Shown: in pieces, positions 1 to 6,868 of the stretch
Numbering within the stretch: position 1 is the first letter of the stretch
How the letters are laid out: the number at the start of each line of letters is the position of its first letter
NCBI GenBank assembly: GCA_900554525.1
Contig: USHL01000040.1
Location: 1-9,371, forward strand
DNA from: an uncultured Oscillospiraceae bacterium
Lineage (GTDB): Bacteria; Bacillota; Clostridia; Oscillospirales; Acutalibacteraceae
Length of the DNA: 9,371 nucleotides
Direction: 5' to 3'
Program-made: the position numbers and the translations under genes
The notes under the pieces: model-generated
Told to the model about the DNA's origin: nothing
Database searches by the model: none
The model's input: only the letters and a program-made list of their open reading frames with translations

Positions 1-779
1 GACAAAATTTTTTAATCAACGGCGGAGTTTGTCCTGCTATGGCGGCGGCCGCCTGCGAAAACGCGGACGGAATTCTTGAAATCGGCCCCGGCATCGGCGT
101 GCTGACAGCCGAGCTTGCAAAGCGGGCTAAAAAGGTCACGGCAATAGAACTCGACGAAAGGCTGAAAAAAATTTTGCCGATCACGCTTGCCGGCTGTAAT
201 AATACCGAAGTAATCTACGGCGACATAATGAAATTGAATCTGAATGAAATTTTTGCCGAACACTTTGACGGGTGCGGTAATCTCGCGGTCTGCGCAAACC
301 TCCCGTATTACATAACCTCTCCGGTTATAATGCTGCTGCTTGAAAAACGGCTGCCGGTAAGCAGCATAACGGTTATGGTACAGAAGGAGGCCGCCGAACG
401 GCTCTGCGCCGAGGTCGGCACCAGAGCGGCGGGAGCCGTTACCGCAGCGGTTAATTATTATGCGGAAGCGGAAATACTTTTCGAGGTCGGCCGCGAAAGC
501 TTTCTGCCGCCTCCCAAGGTAGATTCCGCGGTTATCAGTCTTAAAATCCGCAAATTGCCCCCTGTCAGTGTAGATGACGAAAAGAATTTCTTCAATTTCG
601 TCAAATGCTGCTTTGCCCAGCGCCGAAAAACCCTCATAAATACCGTTTCCAATACCTCAGGCATAGAAAAAAGCATACTTAAAGACGCGCTTTCACAGCT
701 CGGTTTGCCCGAAACCGTGCGCGGCGAACAGCTTACAATGGAGCAGCTGGCCGCGCTTTCAAACATTATTTTCAAATAA
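1..779 (+). CDS. rsmA: 16S rRNA (adenine1518-N6/adenine1519-N6)-dimethyltransferase RsmA/KsgA, 5' truncated by window edge
   Basis: RsmA uses S-adenosylmethionine to dimethylate two adjacent adenines in the 3'-terminal hairpin of 16S rRNA, a late step of small-subunit maturation. The reading frame is open from base 3 and begins QNFLINGGVCPAM, the conserved family N-terminus, so the ATG at 39 is internal and the true start lies left of the window. 258 residues are visible; relatives usually have about 270-290, so roughly 15-30 are missing. Visible motifs are the SAM-binding EIGPGIG (78-98), the catalytic NLPYY (297-311), FLPPPKVDSAV (about 501-533), and the C-terminal FAQRRKTL segment (about 612-635). 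No frameshift is seen. It is convergent with the ABC exporter operon and ends just before a strong hairpin. The identification rests on several family-specific motifs in the right order. Confidence 0.96.
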   Translation, partial: QNFLINGGVCPAMAAAACENADGILEIGPGIGVLTAELAKRAKKVTAIELDERLKKILPITLAGCNNTEVIYGDIMKLNLNEIFAEHFDGCGNLAVCANLPYYITSPVIMLLLEKRLPVSSITVMVQKEAAERLCAEVGTRAAGAVTAAVNYYAEAEILFEVGRESFLPPPKVDSAVISLKIRKLPPVSVDDEKNFFNFVKCCFAQRRKTLINTVSNTSGIEKSILKDALSQLGLPETVRGEQLTMEQLAALSNIIFK

Positions 780-783
780 AATA

Positions 784-856
784 CCGTCCGGAAAAGCGGA
801 GCAGAAAAACCGAAATGATTATCCTGCCGTTCCGCGTTTTCGGACGGCGCTTTTTT
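784..856. terminator. Intrinsic terminator after rsmA, probably bidirectional
   Basis: The arm 784-800 (CCGTCCGGAAAAGCGGA) pairs with 831-847 over 17 positions, with one mismatch and one G-U pair. An inner GCAG (801-804) can add pairs with CTGC (824-827). On the + strand the stem is followed by CGC and six T residues (851-856), giving a good terminator for rsmA. On the - strand the stem is followed by TATTTTATTT (read from about 783 down), so the same hairpin probably also ends the exporter operon, whose stop codon (858-860) lies just upstream of it. The reverse activity is an inference. Confidence 0.88.
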
Positions 857-857
857 A

Positions 858-2591
858 TTACTGTGCAAACTGGCTGTTGTAAAGCTTGGTATAAAAGCCG
901 TTAAGCTTCAGCAGCTCTCTGTGATTTCCTTTTTCAATTATATTGCCGTCCTTCATAACCAGTATGGTATCGGCGTCGCGTATTGTCGAAAGCCTGTGCG
1001 CCACTATAAAGCAGGTGCGACCCTCCATAAGGCGCGTAAAGGCATCCTGCACCTTGAGCTCGGTTCGGGTATCTATCGAGGAGGTCGCCTCATCAAGTAT
1101 CAGCATAGGCGGTTTTAAAAGCATAACCCTCGCGATACAAAGAAGCTGACGTTCGCCCTCCGAAAGACTGTTTTCCTCCCCGATAACAGTGTCATAACCT
1201 TTTTCAAGCCGCTTAATAAAACCGTGCGCCCGCGCCGCCTTGGCGGCGGCGATTATTTCCTCTTCAGACGCGTTTTCATTTCCGAACGCGATATTTTCTC
1301 TGACCGTACCCTGCTTTATCCATGTATCCTGAAGCACCATACCGTAATTTTTCCGAAGACTGTGCCTTGTGATATTTCGTATGTCGGTACCGTCCACCGT
1401 AACAGCGCCGGAATCAGCATCATAAAACCGCATAAGCAGATTTATAAGTGTAGTCTTTCCGCAGCCGGTAGGCCCTACAATGGCTATTCTCTTACCGGCA
1501 CCTGCCTTAAACGAAAAGTTTTCAATAAGCCTGCGCGATTTATCATATGAAAAGCTCACATTGTCAAACTCGACCTCTCCGTCAGCTTCAAGCACTTCCG
1601 CAGCAGGCTTGTCCGGCGTCTCTGCCGTTTCATCGCAAAGCTCGAATATCCTCGCCGCACAGGCAATGGCGTTCTGCAGCTCGGTCACCACTCCGGATAT
1701 ATCGTTGAACGGCTTATTATATTGAGTAGAATATGCAAGAAAGCTGACAAAGCTGCCGACCGACATAGCACCGCCTATCACGAAAAAGGCTCCTGTAAGC
1801 CCTACAGCAGCATATATCAGACTGTTTATGAATCTGGTGGTAGGATTGGGAAGAGAAGAGTAAAACGACGCCTTGAGCGAATAAATTCGCAGTTTCTCGT
1901 TGGTGACGTCAAAACGCTCCTCCGCACGGCTCTCATAAGAGAATGCCTGCACCGTCTTTTGATTCTGTATCATCTCATTGACCAGCGCCGTCTGCTCGCC
2001 GCGCGTTTCCGACTGACGTCGGAACATATCATAGCTGTGCTTGGCAATGAACCGTGCCGTAAAAAGCGACAGCGGAGTCAGCAGCACCACCACAAGAGTT
2101 ATTATCGGAGAAATAAGCAGCATAAATACCAGCGTTATAAGAATGGTTACTATTCCGGTAAAAAGCTGTGAAAAGCCGAGTATAAGTCCGTCCGAAAACT
2201 GCTCTGCATCACTTATTATACGGCTTATAATATCACCGTAGGGGTGCGAATCTATATATGAAACAGGCAGACGCTGAATATGCGCGAAAGCTCCGTTTCT
2301 GAGGTTCTGTACGGTTTTATAGGCTATGCGGTTGTTTATAACGCTTATCAGCCACTGAAGCACTCCCCCGGCCGCGGCGCATACGATTATTCCGAGCAGT
2401 GCGGATTTTATAGCCGGCATATCAAGCTTTCCGCTTTCGGCTATGCCGTCTATCGCGTTTCCGGCAAGCACCGGTATATACAGCATAAATATTACGCTCA
2501 TAACCGAAAGCAGTAAAGAGATTACAACAAGCAAACGAAAGCGGCCGATCGCTTCCAATACCCGCATCAAAACCGTTTTTTTCTTTTTCAT
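858..2591 (-). CDS. ABC exporter half-transporter (permease fused to ATPase), catalytically competent subunit of a heterodimer
   Basis: This 577-residue protein has the usual type IV exporter order: six predicted membrane helices in residues 15-300, then a cytoplasmic ATPase domain from about 335. Walker A is GPTGCGKT (373-380), the Q-loop Gln is 421, Walker B is MLILD (496-500), the catalytic Glu is E501 and the switch His is H532. The signature is LSEGE (476-480) instead of LSGGQ. This pattern is typical of the competent partner in heterodimeric exporters such as TM287/288 and BmrCD. Its ATG overlaps the stop of the upstream half-transporter (ATGA), and a GGAGGG ribosome site (2601-2606) lies 9 bases upstream, so the two are almost certainly co-translated and paired. 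The substrate cannot be read from the sequence; multidrug or peptide/lipid export is possible. Confidence 0.93.
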   Translation of the reverse strand: MKKKKTVLMRVLEAIGRFRLLVVISLLLSVMSVIFMLYIPVLAGNAIDGIAESGKLDMPAIKSALLGIIVCAAAGGVLQWLISVINNRIAYKTVQNLRNGAFAHIQRLPVSYIDSHPYGDIISRIISDAEQFSDGLILGFSQLFTGIVTILITLVFMLLISPIITLVVVLLTPLSLFTARFIAKHSYDMFRRQSETRGEQTALVNEMIQNQKTVQAFSYESRAEERFDVTNEKLRIYSLKASFYSSLPNPTTRFINSLIYAAVGLTGAFFVIGGAMSVGSFVSFLAYSTQYNKPFNDISGVVTELQNAIACAARIFELCDETAETPDKPAAEVLEADGEVEFDNVSFSYDKSRRLIENFSFKAGAGKRIAIVGPTGCGKTTLINLLMRFYDADSGAVTVDGTDIRNITRHSLRKNYGMVLQDTWIKQGTVRENIAFGNENASEEEIIAAAKAARAHGFIKRLEKGYDTVIGEENSLSEGERQLLCIARVMLLKPPMLILDEATSSIDTRTELKVQDAFTRLMEGRTCFIVAHRLSTIRDADTILVMKDGNIIEKGNHRELLKLNGFYTKLYNSQFAQ

Positions 2592-4312
2592 GCCGATTCG
2601 CCCTCCATTTTCACCTGAGATTTATAAATCTCACGGTATACCTCGCAGCTTTCAAGCAGCTCATTTTCAGTACCGATACCCGCTATTTCACCTTCGTCGA
2701 GCACAACTATGCGGTCGGCGCTGTGTATAGCGGCCACCCGCTGCGAAACGATTATAACGGTCGGTGAAAAATCCGTTTCGCGCAGCGCGGCCGACAGCGC
2801 CGCGCTTGTGGCATAATCAAGCGCACTTGAAGAATCGTCAAGTATAAGTATCTCCGGCTTTCTTACCAGCGCGCGGGCTATCGCCACTCTCTGCTTCTGG
2901 CCGCCCGAAAGGTTGCGTCCGTCCTGCTCTATCACAAGGTCAAGTCCCTCAGGCTTATCGGTCAAAAGCTGTCCCGCCTGCGCAGTATGAAGCGCCTTTA
3001 TAATTTCGCTGTCCGATGCGTCCGCTTTTCCTATTTTGATATTTTCTCTCAGAGTCCCGCTGAACAGCGAAGTCTTCTGCGGAACTATCCCTATTTTGCC
3101 GCGCAGAGCCTTTAAATCATAATCCCGCACATCACTGCCGCAGACCCGCACTCTGCCCTCCGTTACATCGTAAAAGCGCGGTATAAGATTAACAAGTGAA
3201 GTCTTACCGGAGCCGGTCGAGCCTATTATTCCCACCGTTTCGCCCTTTCTGATTTTAAGGCTTATACCGTTCAAAGCCTTTTCTGACGTCTCGCCGTAAG
3301 AAAAACCTGCACTTTCAAATTCCACGGCATAACCGCCGCTGCCGTATGCTCCGGCTCCCGATACAATGGCCGGTTCCATATCAAGCACCGCCTGTATGCG
3401 ATTGCCGCAGGCTATTGATTTGTTGACGCTTATAATAAGGCTCGCAAGCTTTATAAGCTCCACCAAAATCTGCGACATGTAATTGTAAAGCGCAACTACG
3501 TCACCCTTACTGATACCTCCCGCCTGTACATCAAGCGCACCGGTATAAATCAGCACCACTATGCCTGTGTTTATAATTATGAATGTAGCCGGATTAAGAA
3601 AAGAGGCTATCCTGCCGACGATTATCTGCATTTTCGTAAGCTCTCCGTTTGCGGAATTAAAGTCAGAAATTTCCGCCTCCTCCTTGCAGAAAGCCCTTAT
3701 AACACGCGTGCCCTGAAGATTTTCGCGGGTCTTGAGCAGAACTCCGTCCAGCTTAAGCTGCACGCGCTTGTAAAGCGGTATGCTCGCAAGCATTATTCCG
3801 AAAATAACAGCGGAAAGCAGCGGTATAACTATCACGAAAATAAGCGCCGACCTGACGTCTACCGTGAAGGCCATAATGACCGCGCCGAAAACCACAAAGG
3901 GCGAACGCAGCAAAAGCCGCAGCGTCATATTAACACCGGACTGCACCTGATTTATATCGCCCGTAAGCCTTGTTATCAGGGTAGAAGCTCCGATGCTGTC
4001 AAGCTGAGAATATGAAAGCTTTCCTATATGCCCGAAAAGCTTTTTTCGGATTACCGTCGCAAATCCCGCCGCCGCTTTAGCGGCAAAATACTGCGCCGTA
4101 ACGGCGCTTGCGAGCCCCACAACCGCCAGTACAGCGAGTATGCCGCACATCCTGAGGATATAAGGCTTGTCCCCGGCGCCGATGCCGTAATCTATTATTC
4201 GCGCGATTATCAGCGGAACCGTCAGCTCAAAGCATACCTCCAAAAGCTTGAAAAGCGGACCCAATACACTTTCTTTTATATATCCCTTTAAATATTTCAG
4301 AAGTTTGAACAT
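2588..4312 (-). CDS. ABC exporter half-transporter (permease fused to ATPase), subunit with degenerate catalytic residues
   Basis: This 574-residue protein has six predicted membrane helices in residues 12-300 and a C-terminal ATPase domain from about 328. Walker A is GSTGSGKT (364-371), the Q-loop Gln is 412, the signature is canonical LSGGQ (468-472) and Walker B is ILILD (488-492). The next residue is D493 where a catalytic Glu is expected, and the switch His is replaced by Q524 (VSQR). It is therefore predicted to bind ATP but hydrolyse it poorly at its own Walker site, while its LSGGQ completes the competent site of the partner encoded downstream. It is the first gene of a two-gene operon. 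The start at 4312 is supported by GGAG (4319-4322) six bases upstream and by a promoter at 4340-4368. The substrate is unknown. Confidence 0.93.
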   Translation of the reverse strand: MFKLLKYLKGYIKESVLGPLFKLLEVCFELTVPLIIARIIDYGIGAGDKPYILRMCGILAVLAVVGLASAVTAQYFAAKAAAGFATVIRKKLFGHIGKLSYSQLDSIGASTLITRLTGDINQVQSGVNMTLRLLLRSPFVVFGAVIMAFTVDVRSALIFVIVIPLLSAVIFGIMLASIPLYKRVQLKLDGVLLKTRENLQGTRVIRAFCKEEAEISDFNSANGELTKMQIIVGRIASFLNPATFIIINTGIVVLIYTGALDVQAGGISKGDVVALYNYMSQILVELIKLASLIISVNKSIACGNRIQAVLDMEPAIVSGAGAYGSGGYAVEFESAGFSYGETSEKALNGISLKIRKGETVGIIGSTGSGKTSLVNLIPRFYDVTEGRVRVCGSDVRDYDLKALRGKIGIVPQKTSLFSGTLRENIKIGKADASDSEIIKALHTAQAGQLLTDKPEGLDLVIEQDGRNLSGGQKQRVAIARALVRKPEILILDDSSSALDYATSAALSAALRETDFSPTVIIVSQRVAAIHSADRIVVLDEGEIAGIGTENELLESCEVYREIYKSQVKMEGESA

Positions 4313-4339
4313 TTGTGTCTCCGTTAAGATATTTTTATA

Positions 4340-4368
4340 ATAATAACATTAAGCCTGCGCTTTTTCAA
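4340..4368 (-). promoter_or_regulatory. Sigma-70-type promoter of the heterodimeric ABC exporter operon
   Basis: On the - strand, TTGAAA (4368-4363) and TATTAT (4345-4340) are separated by exactly 17 bases; each box differs from consensus at one position. Transcription would start near 4333, giving a leader of about 20 bases that contains the GGAG site before the ATG at 4312. The -35 box begins 8 bases beyond the stem of the serA terminator, so the exporter operon appears to have its own independent start. Confidence 0.75.
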
Positions 4369-4372
4369 GCAG

Positions 4373-4406
4373 AAAATAAGCAGGACTTTAGATGCAGTCC
4401 TGCTTA
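4373..4406 (-). terminator. Intrinsic terminator of the serC-serA operon
   Basis: A perfect 11-bp stem is formed by 4377-4387 (TAAGCAGGACT) and 4396-4406 (AGTCCTGCTTA), with an 8-base loop. On the - strand it begins 9 bases after the serA stop codon and is followed by TTTTCTGCTTG, a short U-rich tract. This is a standard Rho-independent terminator for serA. Confidence 0.85.
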
Positions 4407-4415
4407 CAAACAGAT

Positions 4416-5576
4416 TCAGATTACCCTTACGCGTATAACGCCGTCAATAGCGCTTATATGCTCGGTGACCTTTTCGGCGTCGGCCTTGCTTATGTCAAGC
4501 ATTGTATAAGCATAGTCTCCGCGAGATTTATTAAGAAGATTTTCAATATTGATGTTGTCCTCCGCAAATATTCCGGTAATGGCCGTAAGCATATTCGGAA
4601 TATTTTTATGGATTACGCATACCCGGTTCTCACCGCTCCTCGGCATTGTGATTTCGGGGAGATTTACCGAATTCACTATATTGCCGTTTTCAATATAATC
4701 CATCAGCTCGCGCGCCGCCATGCTCGCACAGTTATCCTCCGACTCCGGTGTGGAGGCCCCGAGATGCGGGATAGCAATAACGCCGTCCACGCCTAAAATA
4801 TCGTCGGACGGGAAATCGGTGACATACGCCGCAACCTTGCCGGATTCAAGCGCAGCCTTAACATCGTCGTTGTTGACAAGTCCGCCGCGCGCGAAATTGA
4901 GGATGCGCACCCCGTCCTTCATTTTGGCAATGGAGGCCGCATTAACAAGGTTCTTTGTGTCGGCGGTAAGCGGAACGTGAATTGTAATATAATCGCACTT
5001 TTCGAATATTTCGTTTATATCAAAGATATGCACCGCGTTATGGGTAAGGTTCCAGGCAGATTTTACCGAAAGATAAGGGTCGTAGCCGTATACCGTCATA
5101 CCGAGAGCGTTGGCGGCGTTGGCAACCATTACGCCGATGGCTCCGAGCCCGATCACACCGATGGATTTGCCCTTTATTTCAGGACCTGTAAAGGCGCTCT
5201 TGCCCTTCTCAACCGCTTTTCCGACTTCATCTCCGCCGCCCTTCAGGGTTTTGGCCCATTCAATACCGGAAATTACGCGGCGGGAGCTTATAAGAAGCCC
5301 TGCAATGACAAGTTCCTTAACGGCATTGGCATTGGCTCCGGGAGTATTGAATACGACTATGCCCTGCTCAGAGCAGCGGTCGATCGGAATATTGTTGGTT
5401 CCGGCGCCTGCTCTGGCAATAGCCTTTAAGCTTTCGGGAAACTCGGTGTCGTGCAGAGCGGCCGAACGCACAATGGCGCCGTCGGCGTTTTCCACCTCTT
5501 CGCCTATCGTGTATTTATCGTCAAATACCTCAAGACCGCTTTTGGAAATCTTATTATAGGTTTTTATCTTATACAT
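4416..5576 (-). CDS. serA: D-3-phosphoglycerate dehydrogenase with C-terminal ACT domain
   Basis: SerA oxidises 3-phosphoglycerate to 3-phosphohydroxypyruvate with NAD+, the first committed step of serine synthesis. The 386-residue protein has a split substrate domain (about 1-95 and 280-305), a Rossmann NAD domain with GLGAIG (143-148) and acidic D166, and an ACT domain (about 318-386). Catalytic R230 (FARGG) and H271 (PHLGAS) are present. The usual active-site Glu falls in the FPSDD segment, where my alignment places D258. In the ACT domain H323, N325 and N343 align with the serine-binding His344, Asn346 and Asn364 of E. coli SerA, suggesting feedback inhibition by serine. The ATG shares one base with the serC stop (TAATG), and GAGGAGG (5587-5593) lies 10 bases upstream inside serC, so expression is coupled to serC. 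It is the short form with ACT but without the extra intervening domain. Confidence 0.94.
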   Translation of the reverse strand: MYKIKTYNKISKSGLEVFDDKYTIGEEVENADGAIVRSAALHDTEFPESLKAIARAGAGTNNIPIDRCSEQGIVVFNTPGANANAVKELVIAGLLISSRRVISGIEWAKTLKGGGDEVGKAVEKGKSAFTGPEIKGKSIGVIGLGAIGVMVANAANALGMTVYGYDPYLSVKSAWNLTHNAVHIFDINEIFEKCDYITIHVPLTADTKNLVNAASIAKMKDGVRILNFARGGLVNNDDVKAALESGKVAAYVTDFPSDDILGVDGVIAIPHLGASTPESEDNCASMAARELMDYIENGNIVNSVNLPEITMPRSGENRVCVIHKNIPNMLTAITGIFAEDNINIENLLNKSRGDYAYTMLDISKADAEKVTEHISAIDGVIRVRVI

Positions 5577-6658
5577 TACGCGTTTTCCTCCTCAAACTTC
5601 TTCATAAATTCAACCAGCTTTTCCACGCCCTCAATCGGCATTGCATTGTAAATAGAGGCTCTCATGCCGCCTACCGTGCGATGGCCCTTAAGATTTACGA
5701 ATCCGGCTTTCTTGGACTCCGAAACGAACTTTGCGTCAAGCTCCTCGCTGCCGGTTATAAACGGCACGTTCATAAGCGAACGGTCCTCCGGAACAACGGT
5801 TCCCTTGAAAAGCTTGCTTGAATCCAGAAAATCATAAAGTACGGCGGCTTTCTTCTCGTTGTGCTTTTTCATTGCTTCAAGGCCGCCGAGCTTTTTGATC
5901 CATTTGAATACAAGACCCGCAATATAGATAGTGTAGCAGGGCGGAGTGTTAAACATAGATTCATTTTCGGCATGCGTGGCATAGTTGAGCATGGTCGGGG
6001 TAATGTCCATAGCCTTGCCGATAAGATCCTTGCGGATTATGACAATGGTAACTCCTGCCGGAGCAACGTTTTTCTGAGCGCCGGCATAAAGCAGGCCGAA
6101 CTTGGAAACATCGATAGGCTCCGAAAGAATACAGCTTGATATATCTGCTACCAGCGGCACATCACCGGTATCCGGCAGAGTATGGAATTTTGTGCCGTAA
6201 ATGGTATTGTTCATACAGATATGGACATAATCGGCCTCAGGGTCGAAATCCGACTTTTGGGTTTTCGGGATATAAGTATAGGTTTTATCCGCCGAAGAGG
6301 CAACCACGCGGGCCTTGCCGTATCTTGCCGCCTCTTTGTAGGCCTTGTTGGCCCACTGACCGGTGATAAGAAAATCAGCCTTGCCGCTGCCCGTCATAAG
6401 ATTCATCGGAACCATCGCAAACTGTGTAGAGGCGCCGCCCTGCAGGAAAAGCACTTCATAATTGTCGGGAATATTCATAATTTCCCTGAGATCCGCCTCG
6501 GCCTGCTTGATGATAGCCTCGTACTCCTTTGAGCGGTGTGACATTTCCATAACCGACTGGCCGGTCTCGCCGTATTCGAGCAGCTCTGCCGCCGCGGTTT
6601 TTAAAACTTCCTCGGGAAGCATCGAAGGACCTGCGCTGAAATTGTAAACTCTTGCCAT
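5576..6658 (-). CDS. serC: Phosphoserine aminotransferase
   Basis: SerC is a cytosolic PLP enzyme that transfers an amino group from glutamate to 3-phosphohydroxypyruvate, giving phosphoserine, the step after SerA. The protein begins MARVYNFSAGPSMLP and contains QGGAS (PLP phosphate region), AGAQKN with the PLP lysine K196, FNTPPCYTIY and HRTVGGMRASIYNA near the C-terminus, all family hallmarks. Length from this start is 360 residues, normal for the family. I chose the ATG at 6658 over the in-frame ATG at 6673 because GGGGG (6667-6671) lies 8 bases upstream of it, the upper ATG has no ribosome site, and homologues begin M-x-R-x-Y-N-F. It is the first gene of the serC-serA operon. No phosphoserine phosphatase gene is in the window. 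Confidence 0.96.
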   Translation of the reverse strand: MARVYNFSAGPSMLPEEVLKTAAAELLEYGETGQSVMEMSHRSKEYEAIIKQAEADLREIMNIPDNYEVLFLQGGASTQFAMVPMNLMTGSGKADFLITGQWANKAYKEAARYGKARVVASSADKTYTYIPKTQKSDFDPEADYVHICMNNTIYGTKFHTLPDTGDVPLVADISSCILSEPIDVSKFGLLYAGAQKNVAPAGVTIVIIRKDLIGKAMDITPTMLNYATHAENESMFNTPPCYTIYIAGLVFKWIKKLGGLEAMKKHNEKKAAVLYDFLDSSKLFKGTVVPEDRSLMNVPFITGSEELDAKFVSESKKAGFVNLKGHRTVGGMRASIYNAMPIEGVEKLVEFMKKFEEENA

Positions 6659-6666
6659 TTGTTTGA

Positions 6667-6671
6667 CCCCC
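6667..6671 (-). promoter_or_regulatory. Ribosome binding site that decides the serC start
   Basis: GGGGG on the - strand lies 8 bases before the ATG at 6658. It overlaps the alternative in-frame ATG (6671-6673), whose own upstream bases (GTAAAATT) offer no Shine-Dalgarno match. This favours the 360-residue SerC over the 365-residue form. Confidence 0.75.
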
Positions 6672-6721
6672 ATAATTTTACGCCGTGTTTTATGTCGGCA
6701 TATTTAATCACGATGTAATAC

Positions 6722-6750
6722 ATTATATTCTCTTCCGCTCTGAATGTCAA
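6722..6750 (-). promoter_or_regulatory. Consensus sigma-70-type promoter of serC-serA
   Basis: On the - strand, TTGACA (6750-6745) and TATAAT (6727-6722) both match the consensus perfectly and are 17 bases apart. Transcription should start near 6715, giving a leader of about 57 bases before the serC ATG at 6658. The leader is too short for a typical T-box or riboswitch, and I see only a weak GCCG/CGGC hairpin in it. DNA just upstream is very AT-rich, so an UP-element contribution is likely. Confidence 0.88.
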
Positions 6751-6755
6751 TGGGA

Positions 6756-6773
6756 TTGTTAAAATATTAACGT
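6756..6773. promoter_or_regulatory. Rex-like operator palindrome, promoter-proximal copy
   Basis: On the + strand the site reads TTGTTAAAATATTAACGT and matches the clostridial Rex consensus TTGTTAA-N4-TTAACAA at 12 of 14 defined positions; the two mismatches are the last two bases. It sits 5 bp upstream of the -35 box of serC, covering roughly -41 to -58 from the predicted start. Assignment to Rex is by motif similarity only. An AT-rich UP element is the main alternative. Confidence 0.5.
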
Positions 6774-6808
6774 CGTTTTTTCTTAAATTTAAAATTCTTC
6801 CTAAAATA

Positions 6809-6826
6809 TTGTTATTATTTTAACAA
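6809..6826. promoter_or_regulatory. Rex-like operator palindrome, distal copy
   Basis: The + strand reads TTGTTATTATTTTAACAA, a perfect 6-6-6 inverted repeat (TTGTTA, 6 bases, TAACAA). It matches 13 of 14 defined positions of the clostridial Rex consensus TTGTTAA-N4-TTAACAA. Its centre is 53 bp, close to five helical turns, from the centre of the proximal copy, and on the - strand the two copies share 14 of 17 bases. It lies around -94 to -111 of the serC promoter, between that promoter and the terminator of the permease gene. Confidence 0.5.
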
Positions 6827-6840
6827 ATATGATGCGTAAA

Positions 6841-6864
6841 TACCCGCGCCGTAAAGCGCGGGTA
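6841..6864 (-). terminator. Intrinsic terminator after the BceB-type permease gene
   Basis: A perfect 9-bp GC-rich stem pairs TACCCGCGC (6841-6849) with GCGCGGGTA (6856-6864) around a 6-base loop. It lies 4 bases after the permease stop codon. On the - strand it is followed by TTTACGCATC, a poor U-tract, so termination may be incomplete. Confidence 0.68.
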
Positions 6865-6868
6865 CCGT

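Noticed and set aside
39..41. ATG at 39 as the rsmA start
   Set aside because: The upstream in-frame residues QNFLINGGVCPA are the conserved RsmA N-terminal motif, so the gene begins outside the window.
458..868. 136-residue open frame on the - strand
   Set aside because: It is antisense to rsmA, runs through the terminator hairpin, and has no recognisable domain or ribosome site.
1722..2171. 149-residue open frame on the + strand, with other long antisense frames such as 5110-5559
   Set aside because: They are antisense shadows of well-supported exporter and serA genes, with biased composition and no recognisable domains.
6671..6673. ATG at 6673 as the serC start (365 residues)
   Set aside because: It has no ribosome site and its own bases overlap the GGGGG site that serves the ATG at 6658.
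6659..6715. Possible riboswitch or T-box in the serC leader
   Set aside because: The leader from the predicted start is only about 57 bases, with a weak 4-bp hairpin and no T-box or terminator/antiterminator pair.
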